Origin: Calliopsis andreniformis
Taxonomy: Eukaryota; Arthropoda; Insecta; Hymenoptera; Andrenidae
Reading direction: 5' to 3'
DNA length: 64,000 nt
Assembly: GCF_051401765.1 (NCBI RefSeq)
Contig: NW_027480504.1
Coordinates: 1,922,001 to 1,986,000 of the forward strand
The notes under the pieces: model-generated
What the model was told of the DNA's origin: nothing
Database searches by the model: none
What the model saw: only the letters and a program-made list of their open reading frames with translations
Made by a program: the position numbers and the translations under genes
Shown here: positions 11,906 to 23,900 of the stretch, one piece after another
Position numbering within the stretch: the first letter of the stretch is position 1
Layout: each line of letters begins with the position of its first letter

Positions 11906-13420
11906 TAACCAGCAATTTTGAATCCTCAATCCTCAATCCTCAATCCTCGATCCTCAATCCTCAATTCTCAATTCTCAATTCTCAATGCTCTAACCTCGAT
12001 CCTCAATCCACAATTCTCAATCCTCAAACTTCAACCCTCGGTCATCAATCCTCAAACCGCAATACTCTATCCTCAACCTTCGATCCTCAATCCTCGACCC
12101 TCTATCCTTAATTCTCAATCCTCAATCCTCAATCCTCAATGCTGAACCTTCAATCCTCTCCCTTCAATACCCAATCCTCAATCCTCAAACCTTAATTGTA
12201 AATCCTCAATCCAATATCGCCAATACTCAGTTTTCATTAGTCAATCCACATTCTTCAGTCTATAAATCCCAATCCTCAAACATAAATACTCAACACCCGA
12301 TCCTCAACCCTCAGTCCTCAATCTTCAATCTTCAACCCTCAATCCTCAATCCTCAATCCCCAATCTTCAATCCTCAATAATCAATCTCCAATCCTAGATC
12401 CTCAATCCTCAATCCTCAATCCCCAATCTTCAATCCTCAATAATCAATCTCCAATCCTAGATCCTCAACCCTCAATCCTCAATCCTCAATCCTCAATCCT
12501 CATTCTTCAACCCTCAATACCCAATCCTCAATCATCAATCCTCTATCAACAATCCTTAATTCTCAATCCTCAATCCTCAGTCCTCAGCCGTCAAACCTCA
12601 ATCCCCGAACCTCAGCCCTCATCCTCAGTCCTCAGTCCACAATCCTCAGTCCTCAGTCCTCAAACCTCAACCCTCAAACCTCAGACATCATCCTCAATCC
12701 TCAATCCTCAATGCTCAATCCTCAATCTTCAATTCTCAATACTCAATCTTCAATCCTCAATCGTCAGTCCTCAAACCTCATTTCTGAATCCTCAATACTC
12801 AACCTTCAATCCTCAATGCTCAGTCCTCAGTACTCAACCATCAATCCTCAATTCTCAATACTCAATAGAATATCCTGAATTCTCAGGATTCAATACTCAA
12901 ACCTCAATCCTCAACCCTCAGCCCTCATCCTCCATCCTCAATCCTCTATCCTCAATACCCAATCCTCAATCTTCAGTCCTCAATCATCAACCCTCAATTC
13001 TCAATCCTCAATCCTCAATCCTCAGTCGTCAAACCTCAATCCCTGACCCTCTGCCCTCATCCTCAACCCTCAGTCTTCAATCCTCAGTCCTCAGTCCTCA
13101 AACCTCAATCCTCAACCCTCAGACATCATCCTCAATACTCAATCCTCAATCCTCGATCCTCAATCTTCAATCCTCAATATCCAATCTTCAATACTCAACC
13201 CTCAATCCTCAATCCTCAATCCTCCGTCCTCAATCCTCAACCCTCAATCCTCAATGCTCAATCCTCAATACTCAACCCTCAATCCTCAATCCTCAATCCT
13301 CAAACTTCAATCCCCAATCCTCAATCCTCAATCCTCCGACCTGGAGCCTCAATCCTCTATATTCAATTGTCAATCCTCAAATCTCAAACCTCAATCCTCA
13401 ATCCTCAATCCTCAATCCTC
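11906..13420 (+). repeat. Terminal chimeric B unit of array 1, with C-type inserts
   Basis: It starts at the TAACCAGCAATTTT landmark, but the next part is altered: three CAATTCT units at about 11,963-11,983, then CTCTAACCTCG and CTCGGTCATC, which occur in no other B unit. Anchor type 1 follows at about 12,211-12,305. From about 12,340 to 12,700 C-type sequence is present (AATCTCCAATCCTAGATCC blocks near 12,384 and 12,447). B order then resumes with the inverted repeat at 12,872-12,889, CCCTGACCCTCTGCC near 13,042, and the GACCTGGAG and GACCTGAAG pair near 13,338 and 13,422. It then enters linker D. Its counterpart is 47,838-49,352. Confidence 0.75.
12872..12889. repeat. Perfect 7-bp inverted repeat with EcoRI core
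   Basis: ATCCTGA and TCAGGAT flank ATTC and overlap a GAATTC site. The same 18-bp motif is at 1,856-1,873, 22,896-22,913, 24,490-24,507, 30,652-30,669, 32,239-32,256, 48,804-48,821, 60,971-60,988 and 62,558-62,575. B units carry a 6-bp-arm version ending in TCAGGACTC, once per unit. There is no T-run after it, so it does not resemble an intrinsic terminator. It is the only inverted repeat I see recurring in an otherwise strictly direct-repeat array. Function is unknown. Confidence 0.8.
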
Positions 13421-13868
13421 CGACCTGAAGCATCAATCCTCAATATTCAGTTGCCAATCCTCAAATCTCAAACCTCAATCCTCAATCCTCAATCCTCAAC
13501 ATTTAATGCTCAATCCTCGATCCTCAATCCTCAGTCATTAATTATCAATCCTCAATATTCAATCCTCAATCCTCAGACCTCAAGCCTCAACACTCAATAT
13601 TCAATTGTCAATCATAAACTCACAGCACTCAAACCTCACCCCTCAGTCCTCAATCCTCAGTCCTCAATCATCAACCATCAATCATCAATACTCAATCTTC
13701 AATCCTCATTACTCAATCCTCAACCCTTAAACGTCAACCCTCAGTATTCAACCCTCAGTCATCAATCCTCAACCCTCAATCATCAATTCTCAATCCTCAA
13801 TCTTCAATCTTCAACAGTCAATCCTCAATGCTCAAACCTCTATCCTCAATCCTCAATCCTCAATCCTC
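13421..13868 (+). repeat. 448-bp tandem duplication in linker D, left copy
   Basis: It begins at CGACCTGAAGCATC and is followed directly by a second copy beginning TACCTGAAGCATC at 13,869. The length, 448, is exactly 64 heptamers. Distinctive contents are ACATTTAATGC, CATTAATTATC, CATAAACTCACAGCACTC, CATTACTC and CCTTAAACGTC. The two copies look almost identical by eye, which suggests a recent event or homogenisation. The right half of the last B unit is fused into its left end, so the duplication spans the B/D border. Confidence 0.85.
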
Positions 13869-14302
13869 CTACCTGAAGCATCAATCCTCAATATTCAGTT
13901 GCCAATCCTCAAATCTCAAACCTCAATCCTCAATCCTCAATCCTCAACATTTAATGCTCAATCCTCGATCCTCAATCCTCAGTCATTAATTATCAATCCT
14001 CAATATTCAATCCTCAATCCTCAGACCTCAAGCCTCAACACTCAATATTCAATTGTCAATCATAAACTCACAGCACTCAAACCTCACCCCTCAGTCCTCA
14101 ATCCTCAGTCCTCAATCATCAACCATCAATCATCAATACTCAATCTTCAATCCTCATTACTCAATCCTCAACCCTTAAACGTCAACCCTCAGTATTCAAC
14201 CCTCAGTCATCAATCCTCAACCCTCAATCATCAATTCTCAATCCTCAATCTTCAATCTTCAACAGTCAATCCTCAATGCTCAAACCTCTATCCTCAATCC
14301 TC
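13869..14302 (+). repeat. 448-bp tandem duplication in linker D, right copy
   Basis: The same landmarks follow in the same order at +448 (ACATTTAATGC at about 13,947 against about 13,499). The match ends near 14,302, where this copy continues into AACCTTCAATCC instead of the TACCTGAAG junction. A third, diverged copy of the same block lies at about 17,158-17,525. Its counterpart in the second macro-copy is 49,801-50,234. Confidence 0.85.
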
Positions 14303-15412
14303 AATCCTCAACCTTCAATCCTCAATACTCAATCTTCAATCCTCGATCCTCAGCCCTCAAACCTCAATTCTGAATCCTCAATACTCAACCTTCAATCCTC
14401 AATCCTCAATCCTCAATCCTCAATCCTCATTCTTCAATCCTCAATACACAATCCTCAATCTTCAGTCCACAATCCTCGATCCTCAATCCTCAACCCCCAA
14501 TCTTCAATACTCAATACTCAATCTTCAATCCTCAATCCTCAATCCTCAAACCTCAATCCTCAACCGTCAGTCCTCGTCCTCAATCGTCAACCCTCAATCC
14601 TCAATCCTCAATCTTCAATCCTCAATACTCAATATTCAATACTCAATCCTCAATCTTCAATCCTCAATCTTCAATCCTCAATCCTCAATCCTCAATCCTC
14701 AATCCTCATTCTTCAATCGTCAATCCTCAATCCTCAAACCTCAATCCTCAACCGTCAGTCCTCGTCCTCAATCGTCAACCCTCAATCCTCAATCCTCAAA
14801 CCACAATCCTCAATCCTCAATCCTCAATCTTCAACCCTCAATACTCAACCTTCAATAATCAATCCTCAATTCTCAATCCTCAATACTCAATCCTCAATCG
14901 TCAATCCTCATTCCCCAATCCTCAATCTTCAGTCCACAATCCTCAATCCTCAATCCTCAACCCTCAATCTTCTATACTCAATACTCAATCTTCAATCCTC
15001 AATCCTCAATCCTCAACCCTCAATCCTCAGTCCTCAAACCTCAATCCCGAATCCTCAATCCTGAATCCTCAATCTTCAGCCCTCAGTCCTCAAAGATCAA
15101 TTGTCAATCCTCAATCCTCAATGGAATATCCTCAATTCACAGTTTTCAATACTGAACCCCATTCTTCAATCTTCAAATCTCAATCCACAAACATCAATTC
15201 TCATCACTCAACCATCAACACCCAGTCCTCAATCTTCAATCCTCAATCCTCAATCCTCAATCTTCAATCCTCAAAACTCAATACTCAATCCTCAATTCTC
15301 AGTCCTCAATACTCAATCCTCTATCCTCAATCGTCAATCCACAATCCCCAATCCTCAACCTTCAATCCTCAATACTCAATCTTCAATCCTCAATCCTCGG
15401 CCCTCAAACCTC
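14303..15412 (+). repeat. Linker D, heptamer-rich segment with an anchor module
   Basis: It is mostly close variants of the unit. A pair of CCGTCAGTCCTCGTCC blocks sits at about 14,564 and 14,750. From 15,121 there is an anchor module (GGAATATCC, CACAGTTTTCAATACTG, CTTCAAATCTCA, ACATCAATTCTCATCACTC). It pairs with 50,235-51,346 at offset 35,932, with only scattered base differences, for example CTTCAAATC at 15,170 against CTGCAAATC at 51,102. The match stops abruptly at about 15,413. Open frames of 160-260 codons overlap each other here in different frames, all reading the same heptapeptide, and are not credible genes. Confidence 0.75.
15121..15230 (+). repeat. Anchor module (about 110 bp), representative copy in linker D
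   Basis: Blocks in order are GGAATATCC, AATTCACAGTTTTCAATACT, CTTCAAATCTCA, ACATCAATTCTCATCACT and CAACACCCAGTCC. The same blocks in the same order and at similar spacing occur in many other places, including about 3,696-3,803, 5,042-5,135 (degenerate), 16,147-16,259, 18,572-18,688, 20,931-21,042, 21,651-21,760, and the counterparts of these in the second macro-copy. The module departs from strict heptamer phase (GAATAT, CAGTTTTC). It is probably the remnant of an older monomer; whether anything binds it is unknown. Confidence 0.7.
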
Positions 15413-17975
15413 AATGTTCAGTCCTCAATACCCAATCCTCAATCTTCAATCCTCAATCCTCAATCCTCAATCCTCAATCCTCAATCCTCAATCGTCTATC
15501 TTCAATCCTCAATACTCAATCTTCAATCCTCAATCCTCAATCCTCAATCCTCAAACCTCATTCTTCAATCCTCAATACCCAATCCTCAATCTTCAATCCT
15601 CAACCCTTAATCCTCAATCCTCAATCCTCAATCCTCAATTCTCAATCCTCAGTCGTCAATCCTCAACCCTCAACCCTGAGTCATGAATCCTCAACTATCA
15701 GTAATCAACCCTCAATCTTCAATCATCAATCCTCAATCATCCATTCTCAATCCTCAATCTTCAATCATCAACACTCAATACTCAACCCTCAATGCTTAAT
15801 AGTCAATCCTCAATCCTGAATCCTCAATCCTCAATCCTCAATCGTCAATCCTCAATCCTCAATCCTCAATCCTCAATCGTCAATCCTCAATCCTCAACCA
15901 TCAATCCTCAATCCTCAATCCACAATCCTCAATCCACAATCGACAATCCTCAAACCTCAAACTTCAATCATCAACCCTTAATCCTCAATCCTCAATCCTC
16001 AATCCTCAATTTTCAATCCTCAATAGAATATCTTCAATTCTCAGGTTTCAATACTCTGTCCTCAATCTTCAATCCTCAATCATCAATCCTAAATCCTCAA
16101 TCCTCAATCCTCAATCCTCAATCCTCAATCCTCAATTCTCAGCCCTCAATAGAAAATCCTCAATTCCCAGTATTCAATACTCGATCCTCAACCTACAATC
16201 TTCAAATCTCAGTTCCCGTACATCAATTCTCATCACTCTATCCTCAACACTCAGTCCTCAATCATCAATCAACAATCCTCAAACCTCTATATTCAATCTT
16301 CAATCCTCGACACTCAATACTCAATCCTCAATCCTCAATCCCCAACACTCAATCCTCATCCCTCAGTAGTCAACCCTCAATACTCAATCCTCAATCCTCA
16401 ATCTTCAATCCTCAATCCTCAATCTTCAATCCTCAATTCTCTGTCCTCAATCCTCTACCCTCAATCCTCAATCCTCAATCCTCAATCCTCAATCCTCAAT
16501 CCTCAATCCTCAAATGTCAATCCTCAATCCTCAGCCATCAATCCTCAATCCTCAATCCCCAATCATCAATCATCAATCCTCAATCCTCAATCTTCAATCC
16601 TCAACATTCATTCCTCAATGCTCAATACTCAATCCTCAATCCTCAATCCTCAGCCATCAGTTCTCAATCCTCAATATTCAATCCTCAATCCTCAGTCCTC
16701 AAGCCTTAATCCTCAATCCTCAATCCTCAATCTTCAATCCTCAACACTCAATCCTCAATCCTCAGACCTCGATCCTCAATCCTCAATATTCAATTAACAA
16801 TCCTGGATTCTGAAACCTCAATCGACAACCCTCAGTACTCAATCCTCCATCTTCAATCCTCAAACCTCTACCATCAATCCTCAATACTTAATCCTCAATC
16901 GTCAATCCTCAATGCTCAATAGAAAATCCTCAATTCTCTGTTTTCAATACTCAACCCTCAATCTTTAATTTTCAAATCTCAGTTCACAGACATCAATCCT
17001 CAACCCTCAGTCCTCATCCTCAATCCTCAATCCTCAATCCTCAATCCTCAATCCGCAATCCTCAATCCTCAATCCTCAATCCACAGTCCTCAATCGTCCG
17101 TCCTCAATTCTCTACCCTCAATCCTCAATGCTCAATCCTCAATACTCAACCCTCAATCCTCAATCCTCAATCCTCAACATTTAATGCTCAATCCTCGATC
17201 CTCAATCCTCAGTCATTACTTATCAATCCTCAATATTCAATCCTCAATCCTCAGACCTCAAGCCTCAACACTCAATGTTCAATTGTCAATCATAAACTCA
17301 CAGCACTCAAACCTCACCCCTCAGTCCTCAATCCTCGGTCCTCAATAATCAACCATCAATCATCAATACTCAATCTTCAATCCTCATTACTCAATCCTCA
17401 ACCCTTAAACCTCAACCATCATAATTCAACCCTCAGTCATCAATCCTCAACCCTCAATCATCAATTCTCAATCCCTCAATCTTCAATCCTCAACAGTCAA
17501 TCCTCAATGCTCAATCCTCTATCCTCAATCCTCAATCCTCAATCCTCAATCCTCAATCCTCAATCCTCAATCCTCAATCCTCAATCCTCAATCCTCAATC
17601 CTCAAACCTCAATCTTCAATCCTCTATACTCAATCCTCAATCCTCAGTCCTCGAGCCTCAATCCTCAATATTCAATTACCAATCCTGAATTCTGAAACCT
17701 CAATCCTCAACCCTCAGTCCTCAATCCTCAATCGTCAATCCTCAAACCTCAACCATCAATCCTCAATCGTCAATCCTCAAGCCTCAACCATCAATCCTCA
17801 ATCCTCAATCCCCAATCCTCAAACCACAATCGTCAATCCTCAAACCTCAAACTTCAATCCTCAACCCTTAATCCTCAATCCTCAATCCTCAATCCTCAAT
17901 ATTCAATCCTCAATAGAATATCTTCGATTCTCAGTTTTCAATACTTTGTCCTCAGCCATCAATCCTCAATCCTCA
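15413..17975 (+). repeat. Linker D, right part, leading into C copy 1
   Basis: It pairs with 53,488-56,050 at offset 38,075, nearly identical. It contains several anchor modules or half-modules (AATAGAATATC near 16,022 and 17,915; AATAGAAAATCC near 16,148 and 16,918; GTTCCCGTACATC near 16,212). The longest perfect run in this macro-copy, 11 units at 17,523-17,599, also lies here. GACAATCCTC near 15,943 and GGATTCTGAAACC near 16,803 are useful private markers. There is no gene; the long frame at 15,792-16,709 is read-through of stop-free heptamers. Confidence 0.75.
17158..17525 (+). repeat. Diverged third copy of the 448-bp linker block
   Basis: ACATTTAATGC, GTCATTACTTATC, ATAAACTCACAGCACTC, CATTACTC and CCTTAAACCTC appear in the same order as at 13,499-13,850, but with substitutions (ACTTATC for AATTATC, AACCTC for AACGTC) and a one-base change of register near 17,471 (ATCCCTCAATC). 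It is therefore older than the adjacent tandem pair. The counterpart is about 55,233-55,600. Confidence 0.75.
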
Positions 17976-20900
17976 ATCCTCAATCTTCAATCCTCAATCC
18001 TCAACCCTCAATTCTCTGCCCTCAATAGAAAATCCTCAATTCCCAGTATTCAATACTCAATCCTCAACCTACAATCTTCAAATCTCAGTTCCCGAACATC
18101 AATTCTCAACTCTCTATCCTCAACACTCAGTCGTCAATCATCAATCAACACTCCTCAAACCTCTATATTCAATCTTCTACCCTCCACACTCAATACTCAA
18201 TCCTCAATCCTCAATCCGCAACCCTTAATCCTCAATTCTCAAACCTCAATCCTCAACCCTCAGTCCACAGTCCTCAATCCTCAACCTTCAGTCCTCTATC
18301 CTCAATCCTCAATTATCAATCCTAAATCCTCAAACTTCAACCTCAATCCTCAATCTTGAAACATGAATACACAATCCTCAATCTCCAATCCTCGAACCTC
18401 AATCGTCAATCCTCAATCCTCAAAACTGAGTCCTCAAGCCTCAATACTCAATCTTCAATCCTTTTCCCGCAATCCCCAATTCTCAATCCTCAATACTCAA
18501 TCCTCCATCCTGAACCTTCAATCCTCACCCTGCAATACCGAATCCTCCATACTCAAACCTCAATTGTAAATCCTCAGTCGAATATCGTCAGTACTCAGTT
18601 TTCAATACTCAACCCTCAATCTTCAATTTTTAAATCTCAGTTCACAGACATCAATCCTCGTCACTCTGTTCTCAACACTCAGTCCTGAGTCTTCAATAAT
18701 CTATCCTCAATCCTCAACCCTCAATCCCCAACCCTCAATCCTCAATTTTCAATCCTCTATCATCAGTCCTCAATCGTCAATACTCAATCCTAAGTAATCA
18801 AGCCTCAATTCTCAATATTCAATTATCAATCCTCAAATCTCAAACCTCAAACCTCAGCCATCAGTCCTCAATCCTCAGTCCTCAATCGTCAATCCTCAAT
18901 CGTCAGTCGTCAATCCTCAATCCTCAGCCATCAATCCTCAACCCTCAATCGCCTATCCTCAATCCTCAATCTTCAATCCTCAAACCTCAACCTTCAATCC
19001 TCAACACTTAATCCTCAATCCACAATCCTCAATCCTCAATTTTGAATCCTCAATCGTATATCCTCAATTCTTAGTTTTTAATACTCAATGCTCAATCCTC
19101 AGTACACGACACTCAATCTTCAATCCTCAATCCTCAATCCTGAATCCTCAATCCTCAATCCTCAATCCTCAATCCTCAATACTCAATCCTCAATCCTCAA
19201 TCTTCAATCCTCAATCCTCAATCTTCAATCCTCAATTCTCTGTCCTCAATCCTCTATCCTCAATCCTCAATCCTCAATCCTCAATCCTCAATCCTCAATC
19301 CTCAATCCTCAATTGTCAATCCTCAATCCTCAGCCATCAATCCTCAATCCTCAATCCTCAATCCCCAATCATCAATCATCAATCCTCAATCCTCAATCCT
19401 CAATCCTCAATCGTCAATCCTCAATCCTCAATCCTCAATCCTCAACCGTCAATCGTCAATCCTTAACCATCAATCCTCAATCCTCAATCCACAATCCTCA
19501 ATCCACAATCGTCAATCCTCAAACCTCAAACTTCAATCATCAACCCTTAATCCTCAATCCTCAATCCTCAATCCTCAATTTTCAATCCTCAATAGAATAT
19601 CTTCAATTCTCAGGTTTCAATACTCTGTCCTCAATCTTCAATCCTCAATCATCAATCCTAAATCATCAATCCTCAATCCTCAATCCTCAATCCTCATCCT
19701 CAATTCTCAATCCTCAATCCTCAATCCTCAATCCTCAGTCCTCAGTCCTCAAACCTCAACCCTCAACCCTCAGCCCTCATCCTCAATCCTCAATACTCAA
19801 TCCTCAATCCTCAATACTCAATCCTCAATCCTCAATCTTCAATCCTCAATACTCAATCTTCAATAATCAATCCTCAATTCTCAATCCTCAATTCTCAATC
19901 CTCAATCGTCGATCCTCAATCCCCAATCCTCAATCTTCAATCTTCAATGCTCAACCCTCAATCCTCAATCCTCAGTCCTCAATACTCAATCCTCAATCCT
20001 CAGTCCTCAAACCTCAAACCTCAATCTTCAATCCTCAATACTCAATCTTCAATCCTCCATCCTCAATCCTCAATCCTCAATCCTCAATCCTCAATCGTCA
20101 GGCTTCAATCCTCAATACTCTATCTTCAATCCTCAATGCTCAATCCTCATTCCTCAATCCTCATTCTTCAATCCTCAATACCCAATCCTCAATCTTCAAT
20201 CCTCAATCCTCAATCCTCAATTCTCAATCCTCAACCCTCAGTCCTCAGTCCTCAAACCTCAATCCTCAACCCTCAGCCCTCATCCTCAATCCTCAATACT
20301 CAATCCTCAATCCTCAATCCTCAATCTTCAATCCTCAATACTCAATCTTCAATAATCAATCCTCAATTCTCAATCCTCAATACTCAATCCTCAATCGTCG
20401 ATCCTCAATCCCCAATCCTCAATCTACAATCCTCAATCCTCACTCCTCAATCCTCAATCCTCAATCCTCAATCATCAATCCTCAATACTCAATCTTCAAT
20501 CCTCAATCCTCAACCCTCAATCCTCAATGTTCAATCCGCAATACCCAATCCTCAATCTTCAATCCTCAATCCTCAATCCTCAATTCTCAATCCTCAATCC
20601 TCAGTCCTGAATTCTCAATCCTCAATACTCAATCCTCAATCCTCAGTCCATCAGTCCTCAAACCTCAATCCTCAACCCTCAGCCCTCATCCTCCATCCTC
20701 AATCATAAATTCTCAATCCTCAAACCTCAAGCCTCAGTCCTCAACCGTCAGTCCTCGTCCTCAATCCTCAACCCTCAATCCTCAATCCTCAATCTTCAAT
20801 CCTCAATCCCCAATCCTCAATCCTCAATCCTCAATCCTCAGTCCTCAAAACTCAAACCTGAATCCTCAAACCTGAAGCCTCAACCTTCTGAACTCAGTTC

Positions 20901-23900
20901 TCAACAATCAGTTGTCAATTCTCAATCCTCAATAGAATATAATAAATTCACAGTTTTCAATACTCAATACTCAATCTGCAATCCTCAAATCTCTATTCAC
21001 AAACATCAATTCTCATAATCCAACCCTCAACACTCAGTCCCCAATCCTCAATCTTCAACTCTCAATCCTCAATCCTCGATCCTCAATGCTCAACCTTCAA
21101 TCCTCAATACTCAATCTTCAATCCTCCATCTTCAATCCACAATCCTCAATCCTCAATCCTCCATCGTCAGGCATCAATCCTCAATACGCAATCTTCAATA
21201 ATCAATCCTCAATTCTCAATCCTCAATACTCAATCCTCAATTGTCAATCCTCAATCCCCAATCCTCAATCTTCAGTCCTCCATACTCAATCCTCAATCCT
21301 CAATCCTCAATCTTCAATCCTCAATAATCAACTATCAGTCCTCAATTCTCAATACTCAATCCTCAATCCTCAATCCTCAGACCTCATCCTCAATCCTCAA
21401 TCGTCAACCCACAGCCCTCAGACCTCAATTCTGAATCCTCAATGCTCAATCTTCAATCCTCAATCCTTAGTCCTCAATACTCAAATATCAGTCCTCAATT
21501 CTCAATACTCAATCCTCAATCCTCAATCCTCAATCTTCAATCCTCTTTACTCAATACTCAATCCTCAATCCTCAATCCTCAATAATCAAAGCGCAATCTT
21601 CAACCATCAATCCTCAGTACTCAACCATCAACCCTCAATTCTCAATACTCAATAGAATATCCTGAATTCTCATGGTTCAATACTCAATCCACAATATTCA
21701 ATAATCAAATCTCAATCCTCAAACATAAATTCTCAACACTCAATCCTCAACACCCAGTCCACTCTCTTCAAACCTCCATCCTCAATCCTCAATCCGCAAG
21801 CGTCAATCTTCAATCCTCAACCCTCAAACCTCAATCCTCAGTCCTCAGTCCTCAAACCTCAACCCTCAACCCTCAGCCCTCATCCTCAATCCTCAATACT
21901 CAATCCTCAATCCTCAATACTCAATCCTCAATCCTCAATCTTCAATCCTCAATACTCAATCTTCAATAATCAATCCTCAATTCTCAATCCTCAATCCTCA
22001 ATCCTCAATCCTCGATCCTCAATCCCCAATCCTCAATCTTCAATCTTCAATACTCAATCCTCAATCCTCAATCCTCAATCCTCAATCCTCAATCATCAAT
22101 CCTCAATACTCAATCTTCAATCCTCAATCCTCAACCCTCAATCCTCAATGTTCAATCCGCAATACCCAATCCTCAATCTTCAATCCTCAATCCTCAATCC
22201 TCAATTCTCAATCCTCAATCCTCAGTCCTCAATTCTCAATCCTCAATCCTAAATCCTCAATCCTCAGTCCATCAGTCCTCAAACCTCAATCCTCAACCCT
22301 CAGCCCTCATCCTCCATCCTCAATCCTAAATTCTCAATCCTCAAACCTCAAGCCTCAGTCCTCAACCGTCAGTCCTCGTCCTCAATCCTCAACCCTCAAT
22401 CCTCAATCCTCAATCTTCAATCCTCAATCCCCAATCCTCAATCCTCAATCCTCAATGCTCAGTCCTCAAAACTCAAACCTGAATACCCAATCCTGAATCC
22501 TCAACCTTCAGAACTCAGTTCTCAACAATCAGTTGTCAATTCTCAATCCTCAATAGAATATAATAAATTCACAGTTTTCAATACTCAATACTCAATCTGC
22601 AATCTTCAAATCTCTATCCACAAACATCAATTCTCATAATTCTACCCTCAACACTCAGTCCCCAATCCTCAATCTTCAACACTCAATCCTCAATCCTCAA
22701 TCCTCAATCCTCAACCTTCAATCCTCAATACTCAATCCTCAATCTTCAATCCTCAATACTCAATCTTCAATCCTCAATCCTCAATCCTCAGCCCTCAAAC
22801 CTCAATTCTGAATCCTCAATACTCAACCTTCAATCCTCAATCCTGAGTCCTCAGTACTCAACCATCAATCCTCAATTCCCAATACTCAATAGAATATCCT
22901 GAATTCTCAGGATTCAATACTCAAACCTCAATCCTCAACCCTCAGCCCTCATCCTCCATCATCAATCCTCAATCCTCAATCCTCAATCTTCAATCCTCAG
23001 TACTCAATATTCAATCCCCAATCCTCAATCCTCAATCCTCAATCCTCAATCCTCAATCCTCAATCCTCAACCCCAAATCCTCATTCCTCAAACCTCAATC
23101 CTCAACCCTCAGTCCTCATCCTCAATTCTCAATCCTCAATCCTCAATCCTCAATCCTCAATCTTCAATCCTCAATAATCGATCTCCAATCCTAGATCCTC
23201 AATACACAATCATCAATCCTTAATTCTCAATCTTCAATCCTCAATCCCCAGTCTTCAATCTTCAATCCTCAATGCTCAATCCTCAATGCTCAATTCTCAA
23301 TCCTCAATCCTCAATCCTCAGTCGTCAAACCTCAATCCCTGACCCTCTGCCCTCATCCTCAACCTCAGTCTTTAACCCTCAGTCCTCAGTCCTCAAACCT
23401 CAATCCTCAACCCTCAGACATCATCCTCAATCCTCAATCCTCAATCCTCAATCCTCAATCCTCAATCCTCAATCTTCAATCCCTAATACTCAATCTTCAA
23501 TCCTCAATCCTCAGTCCCCAAACCTCAATCCTGAATCTTCAATACTCAACCTTCAAGCCTCAATCCTCAGTCCTCAATACTCAACCATCAATCCTCAATT
23601 CTCAATACTCAATAGAATATCCTGAATTCTCAGGACTCAATACTCAAACCTCAATCCTCAACCCTCAGCCCTCATCCTCCATCCTCGATCCTCAATCTTC
23701 AATCCTCAATAATCAATCTCCAATCCTACATCCTCAATCCCCAATCCTCAATCCTTAATCCTCAATCTTCAATCCTCAATCGCCAGTCCTCAATCTTCAA
23801 TCCTCAATGCTCAATCCTCAACCCTCAAGCCTCAGTCCTCAATCCTCAATCCTCAATCCTCAAACCTCAATCCTCAACCGTCAGTCCTCGTCCTCAATCC

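Noticed and set aside
19088..20875. 595-codon open frame, repeated at 26,844-28,631 and 57,163-58,950, as a gene for a repetitive S-I-L-N-P-Q-S protein
   Set aside because: The same peptide is read in all + frames, another frame is open over the same bases, there is no distinct start context, signal peptide or non-repetitive domain, and stop-creating variants are common throughout. Conservation is explained by duplication of the whole block.
20936..20950. TATA-like or AATAAA polyadenylation signal in AATATAATAAATTC
   Set aside because: A single AT-rich variant inside a repeated anchor module, copied with each C unit; no transcript unit or other promoter elements around it.
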